From contig JABACO010000021.1 of assembly GCA_013339895.1 (NCBI GenBank), positions 5,240,478 to 5,304,477 of the forward strand: 64,000 nucleotides of DNA. The letters run 5' to 3'. Below are positions 1-12,500 of the stretch, piece by piece (position 1 is the first letter of the stretch; each line of letters opens with the position of its first letter). Both the position numbers and the translations under genes were made by a program. This stretch comes from Ephydatia muelleri. Taxonomy: Eukaryota; Porifera; Demospongiae; Spongillida; Spongillidae. A model generated the notes under the pieces. The model was not told the DNA's origin, ran no database searches, and was given only the letters and a program-made list of their open reading frames with translations.

Positions 1-1503
1 ACACAGCTATTGGCGAACATGAATCTCAGTATACATTACGCATTAATTATATAATATACACGAGGGTGTTGGAATTATTGTAGCCACCTTGACAAGGATT
101 CATATTCTCCTAGGGTGTCATTTAGCTCACATATCAATGACCTTTCTCTACCGTATCTAATTCTATGTTATTGTGTAAATATCACAAGACTGACACCCTT
201 GTACTGAAAAAAGAATTCTTGATGAATCTTAGGGTTGAGTTTGGCCCTCTCAACACCACTGGATGTAACCGACGTTAGCAGAAGAAAATGAATTACTTTG
301 GTAACAGTGCATTGAGTGCAAGTTTGGTCCTTTGTACTCTTCCACATTTGCCTGGCTCCACAATGATAATTCACGAGAAAAGTATTTGGGAGGGCAAATA
401 ATCCCTGTAGCACTGTACTATGCCATCCACAGGGTGCTGAAATTCTTCAAAAAGTGAAGGAAGAAATCAAAGACATAGTACAACTGGCTGCTTAGTCAGA
501 TCACCAAATCGCATGTGTAACTGCTAGAAGGGTCTGGAAATGTTAATCTGCTGCACAATCTAAGAATTTCAAGTGATGAAGTAGTAAAGTGGTATTTTAG
601 CAAACACTTTGTCATAATCAGTGTCATCATGTCTAGCATTTTCTACACGTATAACATGTGGCATGGTTAATCATTCCATAGCCTTCCACAATCAGTGCTA
701 TGTCTTGTTCAGTATCTTTGACCATGCTGAACAGGCTGTTATTGGTTTATTATGGCTTGAACTACATGCTGTGGTTTCTGAGCTGAATGATTTTCCCACT
801 AACTGAAATAAGAAAAACGACACTAAAATGTACTATACCTAGCTGCATGATTTAACACTAACATGCAAGTCTATAAAGCATGGAAGGGTAGCTACTTGCC
901 TGATCACGCTGTTGAAAGACAAGTCAATGGTTCACTACTTGATCTTCGGCAGAATTGCAACCACTGTGGCAGCTGACAAGCTGTTATCCTGATGCACCAC
1001 TCTCAACAGTCAGTAAGGCGTGTAAGTGTGTAAATGACAAAATTAAAATAAGATATAAACAAATATATTCAACAACTGTGCAACTAGTACTGACATCGAA
1101 TTTAGCTTTCATGTAGCTAGTTAGTGAGACATTTTTAGTGAGTGGAAACATTCATGTTAGTTCTGCCATGATATGTACACACATGTATAGAATGAACTAA
1201 GTCACTGGGTACATCCAATTGCCTATACTTCACTCCTAAAGACAGTGTGGATCTGGTCTGCTCAAAAGGTCAGATGTCAGTACTTGATAGAACTACACCC
1301 TTACTGATGTATCTTCACACAAGTGTTTTGGCTAACCATCAAGGTAAGCATAGTTATAGAGAGGACCTTCTTTTGTGTGTGCTTTGTTGTGTTGGGAAAT
1401 GTGATTAAAATTGCTGGATTGGGTAGGGATGAAGGGGAATGTGAGAAGTGCTTCTCGGGACGCGTGAATTCAACACACTCACTCATGTGCACAGACCCCT
1501 ACT

Positions 1504-1592
<89 letters not shown>

Positions 1593-1712
1593 CACACACT
1601 ATCGATCACACACATCCCCCCCTTCCCTCATAATAATATTTCAGTCCTCAGACCAGATGACCAGTACATCAATCGCGCCCACAGCGGTGAATATGATCAT
1701 GAGCTGTACATC
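1..1712. other. Upstream intergenic sequence
   Basis: I see no recognisable gene here. Short open frames on both strands show no family signature and no convincing splice pattern. The last 200 bases contain the CA repeat and lead directly into the first P450 exon, so the promoter and 5' untranslated region of that gene should lie in this stretch. I could not point to a TATA box or other element with confidence. Confidence 0.5.
1505..1589. repeat. (CA)n microsatellite upstream of the P450
   Basis: About 85 bases of nearly pure CA dinucleotide with a single CG interruption. It lies roughly 120 bases before the CYP39A1-like start codon, so its length could vary between individuals close to the promoter or 5' UTR. 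Confidence 0.95.
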
Positions 1713-3833
1713 ATGGAGGCTGCGAGGGAAGCTGTTGTAGGAGGTGTAGTGGGCGCACTGCTCATTCTTCTAGTGATTGTTAAGCTGACCATCTTTAAAC
1801 GTGGATCCAACCTCCCTCCGGCAAGAACAGGATGGATACCGTGGATAGGCGTGGCGGTACCATTCGGAAAGGAGCCGCTTTATTATATCGAAAAAACCAG
1901 ACGTGAAGTAAGTGGGTGCTTACGTAATTTCCCTAGTAACACAGCCACAAGGATGTTATGTCGCTCTTGAATCACTTACCTAATATGTCAAGCTTAATGC
2001 ATTTGAGGGGTCGCTTTTGTGTTATATTATGGTTATTTTTGCCCACACTTGCTCGACCACATGCACACAACACGAACACATTGCCGCACTAAAAACAAAA
2101 CTTATAAATACGTGCGTACGAACGAACGGACCCGATGCAGCTTGGAGACATCTTCACCATCCATGCTGCCGGGAAGCGCATGACCTTCATAACGGACCAC
2201 GAGGACTTTCACCACTATTTCACCACAACGCACACCAACTTTCAATCCGCAGTTCAACCGTTCACAATGAAAGCAGGTACCATTCAGCGCGTGAGGGATA
2301 TCAGTCGATCTCTGTGTCCTAATGCTGAACACCCCCCCTGCAGCTGGTGTCTCCAAAGAGAGCTTCTTCGCTCACCATACAGCCATACACGACACCATCA
2401 AAGGACGACTCACGCCTGCATACACTGCTGACCTTTGCCCCCAGCTGTCACAGGAATTCCATAGCCACCTTGTCCACTTCAACGAGGGGGAGGTGGACCT
2501 GATGGATTTTGTGAGAGACTCCATGTTTACGCCTGTTGTCACAAAACTCTTTGGCAGGGAGAACTTGCCGCCATCCCAGGTACAACCCTTATCATGTGTC
2601 CTCCACATATGGTCATGTGACCTCCACATCAGGTCATGTGACCTCCATATTTGATTGTGTGACCTTCATGTCCCCATGTGCGGTCATAAAACCTTCCCCT
2701 CTCTAGGAAGAGCTAGCAAAGTTACAGAAGACATTTCAGAAATACGATGAAGACTTTGAGTATGGTGCTGAGCTGCCAGAGATATTTCTGAAGTCAGTTT
2801 TTGATGTCTATAAGCTCATGAAGCAGTTTATCAATGATATCACTGTGCCACAGCATTTAGTATGCAGAGTTGTGCAGAGTCTGCATACCACCCATATGCA
2901 GATGAGTATCATTGAAGTGTTCATATGCAGACGTCTGCATATGAACACTTCAATGATACTCATCTGCATATGGGTGGTATGCAGACTCTGCACAACTCTG
3001 CATACTAAATGCTGTGGCGCAGTGTATGAGTGCACCTCTTTGTTGTTGGTACTGTTAAGTTAGCAGTTTTGTGTGCTATCTTGCTGCTTTATGTTAGGGT
3101 GTCATGCTTGGTGTTAGGGTGTCATGCTAAGTGTCAGGGTGTCATGCTAAGTGTCAGGGTGTTATGCTTAGTGTCAGGTATCATGCTTAGTGTCGGGTGT
3201 CATGCTTAGTGTCGGGTGTCATGCTTAGTGTCAGGGTGTCATTTGCTAGAATATTTGGAACGTGTTTCCACGTGTATGGTTCACAGCTGCTACTTCAGAC
3301 ATACAGTTGAGACTTGGAAGTGTCTATTGTGTTGGGATACCCAGTACTGCTATGTGGAACTATTGCTGAGATAAAAGCACCTTTGTTTCTTTGCCAGAGA
3401 TTGGAGACAGTGCAAGCACTCACTAATAGCCTTCTTTAAGTTGATGGTGGAAGGGATGAAGAAGACTGGGGAGCCAATAGAGGCAGGTCAGGAAAAAGTA
3501 AGTAATATATATTACGCATAGGACTCCCCCCCCCTCCCCCTCCCCTCTGACCCCTCTGGGAAAGGTATCTTACACTTTTCTGCAGACCGTACTGGAGCAC
3601 CTCCTGGGAACAGTTGATGCTGAACATGCACACAACTATGCTCTCTTGCTGCTGTGGGCCTCCCAGGCTAACGCTGTTCCTGTATGCTTATTCATTATTT
3701 TCACATATCTCCCTCCCACACCTTTTAGCAAGAAGCTTTATATAACGTACATTGACATTAGATATAATTAATAACTTTTAAAAAGACTCCTTGATCCCAG
3801 GCAATTGTATAAAGTAAAATAATTAGTTGCTTA

Positions 3834-3911
<78 letters not shown>

Positions 3912-6650
3912 GTGTGTGTATGTGTGTGTTTATGTGTGTGTATATGTGTGAGTGTGTGTGTATGTGTGTGTGTGTTTGTAACTAGGCAAATTATCTTTAA
4001 CAAAAAATAGAAACTTTTTCTATGTTTCTATTTAATAACTAAATTCAGAATGTGAATGTGTGGCCTTTCTTTCAAGTGTGCTTTTTAAATTCAAGACAGC
4101 ATGTTTACTGGTGTATACACTTCCACATTCTTATATTAAGTGTACATTCTTTCACATACAAATATTTAGGCAGTGTTTTGGACACTCAGTTTTATCTTGG
4201 GTTGTCCAGATTTGTATAAGTCATTGAAAGAGGAAATCAAAAAGATTCCTTGGGCAGATGGTATGTACATTGATGCATTAAGCTCATTAAGTGCAGGATT
4301 TATTTTTCCCACGTATATAGTGAAAAACGCTTTCTGTCCACTGAAGGAGGAGAGCCTTAAAAGTGTGATGTCTGTGAAGAGGTACGGAGTTAATGTATAA
4401 AATGCTGGTACTGTTGTGTTGAAGTGTGGATAAGCTAAGGTGATGGTGTGAGGGATGAGATGGGCAAGGTGATGGTGTGAGGGATGAGGAGGTGGGCAAG
4501 GTGTGAGGGATGAGGAGGTGGGCAAGGTGATGGTGTGAGAGATGAGGAGAGGTGGGCTAAGGTGCGCAGCTGAAGGTACTTCCAGCCTTGAAACAGTATA
4601 ATGAATTTGTTCGCTATGCAACATGGTGATGGTGTGGTTTCTAATATATAATGTATCATAATCAACGGGAAACAAAATGTGTCCTAAATACAAAGTTAAT
4701 TAATTTATGTCAAATAAGATAACTATTCTATCATTGTGACCTGCCCCCTCCCCATCAAGTTAGAGCAATAAATTATAAAAGATACATTAATTCATTTGTG
4801 CCGTGTAGCAAAGAAAAAACGAATATGTTTTCCAACCTATAGCTCCACGTGGGCTAAGAAATGCATTTATTCTTAGATGGTGGCCATGGTGGGCAAGGTG
4901 ATGGTGCGTGGGATGAGGAGGTGGGCAAGATGCAATACTATGTATTGAAGTGGTTGTCAAAAGTGATGGTCATGAGGGATGAAGGTGGGCAAGGCGATGG
5001 TGGGGAAGATGAGGGGTGGCAGTACAAGCAAGGGATGAATGATGCACTTGTAATGGTGGACAGTAAGGTGATGGGATGGACTTAGTGGCGCAATTTATGT
5101 AGATATTTGGTCTACTAATACTTGATATTGCGTGATGTAATGTATTACATGTAGCCTAGATCCTACATTAGCCTTTGCATTTCTTCAACGAATGACTTAA
5201 CAGCCATTACTTTGCAGGTGTGTCCTGGAGGCTGTGAGACTCAGGGCTCCTGGGATGATTCCAAGAAAGGTCACAAAGACACACGTTGTCAAGGTATTGC
5301 ATTAGGTAATAGATGGTGATTGAATGCACATGACATGGAAATGGGTGAGGGCTCATCTTCCTAGCTAAATATCTACATCGTGTCCTGTGTTGTGTATATT
5401 TTCATTTGCCCTTTACCCAGCTGCTATGGTAATTACACAAGGGGATTATAGAAATTCAATTCTTGTGTAGACAGAAGGTCTTTACATTGTTGTGCTGATG
5501 ACGGGTTCGATCTAAGGATATATGGGACACAGGCTTTGAATCAACGTAAAACAAGCATGTAATTGCACTCATTCAATGAGAGTAGGTCAGAAACACAGCA
5601 CTCATCTATGCTAGATTTGAAAAACTATTGGTGCTATGAATTGACATCAATATCATTCATAATTGAGAGTTTTGTTAAAATGATTTAATGAATAGTTAGT
5701 TTATGTCTTGTAAGTATTCTGTTGATGGGGATCATTGTCATGACTGTCAGGTTTTATTGAACCATAAGCATTTGTGGCAGACATTTTGTACTCCCTACAC
5801 ATGTATATATATTACCACAGCTGAGGCTTAGAATGAATGCCAAGCTGCCTGTTGTAATATTTCATGTAGCACTTGAAGAGGTCAGTTTTGCGTATGGATG
5901 CATAACCGTCTTTACATACATTGCAGGGATACACCATTCCTGAGGGACATCTGATGATGCTTTCACCGTACTGGAGTCACAGAGATCCACAGAGATTCCC
6001 AGATCCAGAAACATTCAACCCAGTGAGCCTTGATGCCTCAACTAGTCTTCATTCATTTGTTTGCCTGCTTCCAATTTTCCATAGGATCGTTGGCTGTCAT
6101 GCGACTTGGACAAAAACCAGTTTATTGACGGTTTTGTGGGCTTCGGAGGTGGACGATATCAGTGCCCTGGAAGGTGGGGGAAGTCCCTGGTGCCTATAAT
6201 GCCCTATGTGCTGTGCAACATTGCAACTACCTAATCCTAATATCTCTGATTTTGAGATACACTACACCCCCCAAGTCAGGGTGTGTATCTAATGTTGCTT
6301 CCTACTCCTCCTTTGTCTGATACATTTAGATGGTTTGCCTTGATGGAGATGCATCTGTTTGTCACCATGGCTCTACGCATGTTTGAATTTGAGTTATTGG
6401 ATCCAATCCCACAGCCTGTATGTCGTGCTTTGGTCTTTTTACTTGTCTGTTAAACACTGTATTTACATGCTCTCTTCCACTTTTCACCACCACCTCCTCC
6501 TCCCATCTTGTCCTACTCCCACCTCCCCACCCTCCACTCCATCATCAGAGCCCGCTCCATCTTGTAGGTATACAGCAGCCTGCAACAGCATGCAGAGTGA
6601 AGGTGAAACATCTGAGTCAACCTACAACAAAGATGGGGGCATGCATGTAG
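1713..6650 (+). CDS. CYP39A1: CYP39A1-like cytochrome P450 (oxysterol 7-alpha-hydroxylase family), 13 exons
   Basis: Exons: 1713-1907, 2141-2276, 2344-2579, 2707-2792, 3398-3497, 3586-3681, 4170-4260, 4321-4381, 5218-5293, 5927-6022, 6085-6173, 6330-6417, 6549-6650. All are GT/AG and the phases join in frame to 483 residues (human CYP39A1 has 469). An N-terminal membrane anchor (about residues 8-29) precedes the hinge LPPARTGWIPWIG. Other landmarks are QKYDEDFEYGAELPE, the I-helix LLLLWASQANAVP, the K-helix EAVR (ExxR), FNPDRW and the haem loop FGGGRYQCPG with its Cys ligand. The I-helix lacks the usual catalytic Thr, as in the CYP7/8/39 group. The ending PLHLVGIQQP matches human PLPKQSYLHLVGVPQP. 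In mammals the enzyme 7-alpha-hydroxylates 24-hydroxycholesterol in the ER; the substrate here is inferred. The start was chosen because the anchor follows at once. The 3' end is duplicated at 38703-39223. Confidence 0.93.
2596..2665 (+). repeat. Short tandem repeat in P450 intron 3
   Basis: Three to four imperfect copies of a unit containing TCATGTGACCTCCACAT lie just after the exon 3 donor. They are intronic, and the exon 4 acceptor at 2706 is unaffected. Confidence 0.7.
2841..3024. mobile_element. Near-perfect 184-bp palindrome (fold-back element) in P450 intron 4
   Basis: The two 92-base arms are exact reverse complements apart from one mismatch near the tips, and there is no spacer. The centre lies between 2932 and 2933 in GCAGACGTCTGC. 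The ends are CACTG and CAGTG, and TAT flanks both sides as a possible short target duplication. Both strands therefore show the same meaningless open frame. It is most simply a very recent palindromic MITE or fold-back element; the family is not assigned. Confidence 0.9.
3094..3243 (+). repeat. 20-bp minisatellite in P450 intron 4
   Basis: About eight imperfect copies of a 20-base unit resembling GTGTCATGCTTAGTGTCAGG run in tandem directly downstream of the palindrome. They are intronic. Confidence 0.85.
3837..3975 (+). repeat. (TG)n microsatellite in P450 intron 6
   Basis: A pure TG run to about 3907 is followed by an interrupted TG/TATG tract. It lies in the intron between exons 6 and 7. 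Confidence 0.95.
4437..4560 (+). repeat. Purine-rich minisatellite in P450 intron 8, with a related patch at 4880-5000
   Basis: Four or so copies of a roughly 30-base unit containing GATGGTGTGAGGGATGAGGA occur in tandem. A second, more degenerate patch with the same words (GTGGGCAAGGTGATGG) lies at 4880-5000. The intron is about 840 bases long and otherwise featureless. Confidence 0.8.
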
Positions 6651-8728
6651 CTTACGGGGGTGATAAACTTGTAGGTTAATGCTATTGCAGCATTGAAGTA
6701 TTACTTTTGACTAGTCCTAATACTTTTGGGTGTTTTTCCCCTATCCCCCCCCGGGCAATTAATGCAATGTTGCACATGTAATGTGATTTTAATTATATAT
6801 CACTTTCACTTTGAAATACTTTGTAGACTCAATTTTCACAATGCAATAGTGCTACACTTACAGTATGCTGCACGCGAAACATAGCTGTTGCAGCTTTAGT
6901 GACTTGGAGGCTCACTGCTCGTGACCAGACTATGTGGAGCTTGTCAAGCTGCTCAGGCACTAGGGAGGCTACCCATATGAGTACCTAAAAATGCTCGAGC
7001 TATTCGATGAAACAACAGATGTGAGACCTTTATTGCAAGTGCACAACTCATTTGCTCCTTAAAGACAGGTCCTTGCATTTAGCAAAGATCCCACAGCCTG
7101 TTTTCCTGTCACCCCATCAAACTGTGGACACAAGAAGGGGTCCCATGACTAAGAAGATATCAATCATTAGATAACTTTAACAATTAATTGATAAAAGCAT
7201 TACCACCCAATACATGCGATGTAGTCAGTAGATGATAATTTGAGCAGGAGAGTGGCTCATGTTAAGATTACATCAAAGCAGTGGTGTAATCATACAGTGG
7301 CATGCACATTGTTGCTGCCACCGTGGCAATTTACTGCGGCGATCGCGGAGACAAAAAATATTTCCCACCTCATACACGCCAGGGTTAAATGATACAGATC
7401 ATTAATAAAATAAGTAAAAACTAAAGTACAGTACATTGTGATAACAGTACCTATATGCATGTATAGCTAGCATTGCATACAGAACCCAAAGCTGCCATGT
7501 TATTTTTGAAATTATGCACAGAGCTATGCAGTTTGAGTCCATTTGGTTTCAGAACTGTCTTCTCTGAAATCTAAATCACAGACCGAATTGGATACTGCTC
7601 ACAGTTTTGGATTGCAGGAGTGGGGCCGACCATTTTTCAACCCAAACAAGTCACTACGCGTTTACAGCGTCGTTGCCATGTCGTTCCATTGACAGCAGGC
7701 GTCTCTACAGATCATTTCTGCTCCTTTTGGTTGTCGTTTGGCAGCTTTGTAGCATCTCGCGGTTTTTGTCGATTGGCTCACAAATTGAACTTAAACGCAC
7801 TCAAAGGATTACACTGGTAAGGTAATATTTAACGGCTGGTCCGTTGAGGCCCGGTTTTAAATTAAAGCTATTGTATACATGTACATTCATTTATTAACTA
7901 CTGAATGAAGTGCCGGCAGCGCCGGAGTAGCAGATCAGTTAACCGCTTGTATCGTTAAAAACTAAATGCCACACCGGCTCAGGGAAGGGTACTATGTTAT
8001 ACAAACGCAGTTGTGTATATTTTTTTGTTGGTCTGTTCTTTCTATTGTAAAGATATCGTATACACTTCTGCGCAGACATATTTACGGAGTGTATCGGATC
8101 TGTTCCCGTTACATACTGATACAATTCGCTAAAATACGTTGACGTTGAGGGGGAGGGTTGGGTGGTGGTAAGGAGAGGGTAGGAAGTTTCAAGTGACAAA
8201 ATTAGTATACATGTACAGACGTAAGATAGAGGTGAGCATTAAGATAGCATTTTATGTTCCACGATTATCTCACGCAGCCAGGAACGAGGAAGACAACTGT
8301 AATGTAATAGGTCTATTTGCAGTAGTTCTCTGACGCTACGGTCACGTGAATATAGCGTCTATCCAATTATCTATATGCAAAAATTACTTTTTGTATATGT
8401 ATGATCAGTTCAAGATAAGAGTAACCGTATAAAGTGACTTCACTATGCAATACCCGCTGCGTTGCGAATCCAATATCTATGGTAGCTCAGAAATCATACA
8501 GTTAAATGTAATGGGCGTGAATGCGTGCCCCAACTGAGGAATACAAACATTTGATATTTTATGCAGAATTGTGGAAGAAGATGGGGAAATGCAGAGTTTG
8601 TAGGCGATTTCTGCTGTGTGCCTGCATTCAAGGCAGCATGTGTAGACGGTATGAAACACACTCATATTCTCCGTAAAGTGATATAAAATTCGCGACCTTG
8701 TATACGCAGCTGTGCTCGGACATACGAA
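6651..8728. other. Intergenic region between P450 and repeat-exon gene
   Basis: No gene recognised. The stretch is conserved in copy 2 (39224-41289), so the 5' regulatory DNA of the downstream gene is probably inside it. A GC-richer patch at 7600-7800 has open frames in two phases but no recognisable product, and it loses length in copy 2, which argues against coding. Confidence 0.5.
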
Positions 8729-9518
8729 ATGGAAGGGGACATGCGTCGCCATTTACAAATGGAAGAGGTAAGCATATAAAACGTTGTGAATTGGAACTAA
8801 AATTTTGTTAAATGACCACGTCTTGTCATGAATATACATTACTGTATGTATGTGTGTATGTGTGTATGTGTGCTTGTGTGTTATGTGTGGAGTTCAAAGT
8901 TCAGTGAATGTGCGTGCGATCTCGGTCGATAAGGATATCTGATTAACAAACAAGGAGTATTAACTGTGCATGCCCAGCGAACAATAACATATATACGTAT
9001 AGCTGTTCATTCATATTTGCATTTGTAGTTTGGCATTCGAATTGATTTCTGACTCAACTGTGCATGATATCTAGTGTGCCGCTGCTTGCACCTTGATTTA
9101 CGAACCAAATTCTTTCTTTTCCCAGGACAGTGAAATTGCTGAGGTACGAGATTGATTTGTATACGTTTGTTTTTGATGCACAGTTTGTTGTGCATGAATG
9201 AACCCCTTGCGTATACGTAGTGAAACGTCATTAATGCGCGTGTGATCACATGAAACAGTAAAATGTCTCAGCACACAATAATACAGCGGGATGTTTGATA
9301 ATTAGTACCATTTATCAATTTCCAGTCAATACCAGACAGTGAGATTCAGCAGATATTCAACTTGGTACGTGTGTATATTAATTGTGGTGTGCTGAATGGA
9401 AGAGAAGAGCATGGCCTGAATAATGATTGTTCAATTGCACATTATGTCATATCAGAATGAATGCATAGCTGAGGTGAGGAAGAAGAGCAATGTTGCACAG
9501 ACAGTCAATATTGCTCAG
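8729..9518 (+). CDS. Head exons of the repeat-exon gene
   Basis: There are four exons, all phase 0. They are 8729-8767 (MEGDMRRHLQMEE, donor GTAAGC), 9126-9143 (DSEIAE, only 18 nt), 9326-9364 (SIPDSEIQQIFNL) and 9456-9518 (NECIAEVRKKSNVAQTVNIA plus Q). The ATG at 8729 was chosen because a consensus donor follows and copy 2 keeps this exon unchanged. The motif DSEI occurs in both exon 2 and exon 3. The fourth exon is the same length (21 codons), and begins with the same NEC, as a tail exon at 17025-17087, so the ends of the gene may also derive from old exon duplication. Confidence 0.65.
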
Positions 9519-12500
9519 GTCTGTTTAGCAATAGCCAAATCTTTGGTGCACGAATATTGTGCGTATGATTGCTAGAAAAAATACAACTAAATTAAGTAAA
9601 TTATGCCACCATCATTGCAATGTTCCCCCCCTCCCCCCCCCCCCCCCCCCCCCCCTCCTCCAACAGATTGAATGTTCTAGTTCCGATGTACACACAGGCA
9701 ACGGTATCACGGTTGAGGTGAGTATTCAATGTGTTTAGTTTGCAGGTTCCATCTAGAGATTGGTGTTACTGATAAGGTATCTATTCAATGCTTGAGGTGT
9801 ATTTAGTTTTCAGCCGTTATATGTGAGCATAGGGGCAAAACGTACATGCAAAATATGTCTACTTTGTGTTTCCTTATAACTGAAGTACGTGGAATTTAAT
9901 GTGCTATTTCCTCTTGCTCAGACTCCAAGTTCCAACAATGGCAAATCACCTGAGAATGGCACTATTGATAAGGTGTGTATTCAGTGTGTGACCTATTTGC
10001 ATATTCCAGCAGTGACAGTTGTGTTCATTATGATGAAACTTGTCATGTTGTGCAGTTAATGTGTGTTTTCGTATGTCTGTAAAGCGCATATTCCAGAATT
10101 GATGTGTGTGCTGATTGATAATGGTGACAGTATTTAATGTGCCTTTTCCTCTCGCACAGACTGCAAGCTCGGGTAATGATACATCAGCTGAGAATGGCAT
10201 TACTGATAAGGTGTGTGGGTTTTATTATTTAAAATTACACATTCCAGCAGTAGGTACCTAATGGAAAAAAATAACTTAAAATGTGTGCATTGAAATGTGT
10301 ATACTAAAATTAAATCTTCCTGCAATGAAATGTGTGCTGATAATGGTTATGCCATGTCTTCATTTGATTCTTTTCCTGTTGCTCAGAATGCAAGCTCAAG
10401 CAGTGACAAGTTGCCTGCGAGTGGCATCACTGAGGTGCGTCTCAATGTGTCTGTATGTTTTTTTTTGCGAGCATATACTAGTAGTGATACAGCATGTGTG
10501 CTGATAATGGTGACAGTGATGATGGGTGTGTATTTTTCTTTTGCTCAGACTGCAAGCTTGAGCAATGATAAATCAGTTGAGGATAGCGCTACTGTCAAGG
10601 TTGGTGTGCTTTATTTTTGTTGCAGTTAATTGACAAGACACAGTGTGTGCACGAAGTTTGTGTTTTCTTGTTAATTAGAATCAAGTGTGGGAGAAAAGGT
10701 TTGCACACTATGTCCAGAAATGTGGAATCTATCCCATTAAGACAATCCCACCTCTAAATTGTCCTGAATACACAGGATGGCAGATTTTGATTGATCAGGC
10801 CAATGAGATGTGCATTCATCAGCGCCTTGGTTCAATGTAAAAACAAAAGAAAAAAGAAAATGTTGTGTCCTGCCCTATAGAGTGTTTAATGTTAGCACAC
10901 AGGGGGAAATTATTTTAAAGTTCTCATCTAGCATGTATCAATTCTGCTACACATTTTCTGTACATTGTTTTAAATGAGACAGACATAAAAATATTGGCAA
11001 GTGGAAAAGCACTTACAGAGACCTTCATAATGTGTGCTACTAACTAATGTACCTTTTCCTCTCACTCAGGCTGCAAGTTCCTACACTGATGAATTGACTG
11101 TGAGTGGTGTTACTGATAAGGTGTGTATTTTTATTTAATGTGCGTTTTAATCTTGCTACATTGCATGTTCCAGAGTGATGTATATTATGTGCATGTAGTT
11201 TTTTTTTTTTTTCTTGTAATTACACTATCAGTCTGATGTGCTTATAATAGTGACAGTTGTACTAACTTGCTTCAGGCCGCTACATGTAGTTTGAACAATG
11301 ATGAATTCACTACTGATAAGATGTGTATCCAATGTGTTTTATTTGCATATTTATTTGCATACTACAGAAGTCATGTGACACTAAACTTGTAATGTGCACA
11401 TTAAAGTACATGTTCCAGAATTGATGGGTATCCTGATCATGGTGACAGGGATGATGTATTGATTTAATTAACTTCTCTAATGCTGAATCAGCAGACAGCA
11501 TAACTGATAAAGTGTGCATTCAATGTGTGTTACATTGCTAGGGAGTTTTCAAAACGTATAGCGTGTTTCATTGGCTAAGCTCATGGTTGAATCCTGGAAT
11601 TCACAATCAATGCATAATCATGTAGCTTACAATGGTGGTTGTATTATAAGATTCAACTGTGAATGAAAAAGATTCACTACTTATCAGGAAACCTTTCATG
11701 TGCTCAGTATTCTCATGTATTGCATTACTTATGTGTTGATAAGAATGCAACTTATTGACGTTGTGTAATTCAAAGTAAATAGCATACACATTCCAGCATG
11801 TGGTGATGGCAATAATATGGCATTTGATATACCTTTTCCTCTTGCTCAGACTGCAAGCTCAAATGATGAGGAGTCAGCTGAGAATGGCATTACTGATAAG
11901 GTGTGTAGTAAATGAGGGCTAGATTGCCCATCACATAAAGGATGTATGTGTTTTATTAAGCCGAAACTTGTAATGTGTGTGCATTTAATGTACATTTACA
12001 TGTAACAAAAGTACATTTACCAGGTTTGAAGTGTGTGCTGATGACAAGGGCAGCAGTAGTAATGTGTCTGTTCAATGCTTCGTTTCCTGTTGCACAGAAA
12101 TCAAGCTCAAGTAATGATGAATCAGCAGATGGCATAACAAATAAAGTGCATACTGTAATTTATGCTTGATCAGATGTGATTTATGTGATAGTAATTGGGA
12201 AAACTTATAATGAATGTATTTTCTTGTACGTAGAGTACATACTCCAGCATTAATCTGATGTGTGTGCTGGTAACAGTGATAGTGATAGTGTGTGCATTTT
12301 CCTCTTCTCAGACTGCAAGCTCAAGTAATGAGGGATCAGCAGAGAATAGCGTTACTGATAAGGTCTGTGTGTCACATTACACATTTCAGGATTGCTCTAC
12401 GTGATTATTAAGGCAAAGCATTCCAAGTGTGAAATTAATTTGTGCTTCATCTGCCCAATTGCAAATTCCACAATTGATGTATGAGGTGTGTATATAAGGC

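Noticed and set aside
2808-3063. Matching open frames on both strands
   Set aside because: They arise from the palindrome at 2841-3024, which reads the same on both strands.
7600-7830. Possible small gene in the GC-richer patch upstream of the repeat-exon gene
   Set aside because: Two overlapping frames are open here, but copy 2 shows out-of-frame deletions and there is no splice or motif support. It is more likely 5' regulatory or non-coding exon sequence.
9474-9500. A 27-nt intron inside exon 9456-9518
   Set aside because: GTGAGG and a downstream CAG exist, but 27 nt is too short for an animal intron. The sequence is open in frame, and copy 2 changes the would-be donor to GTGAAG while keeping the frame.
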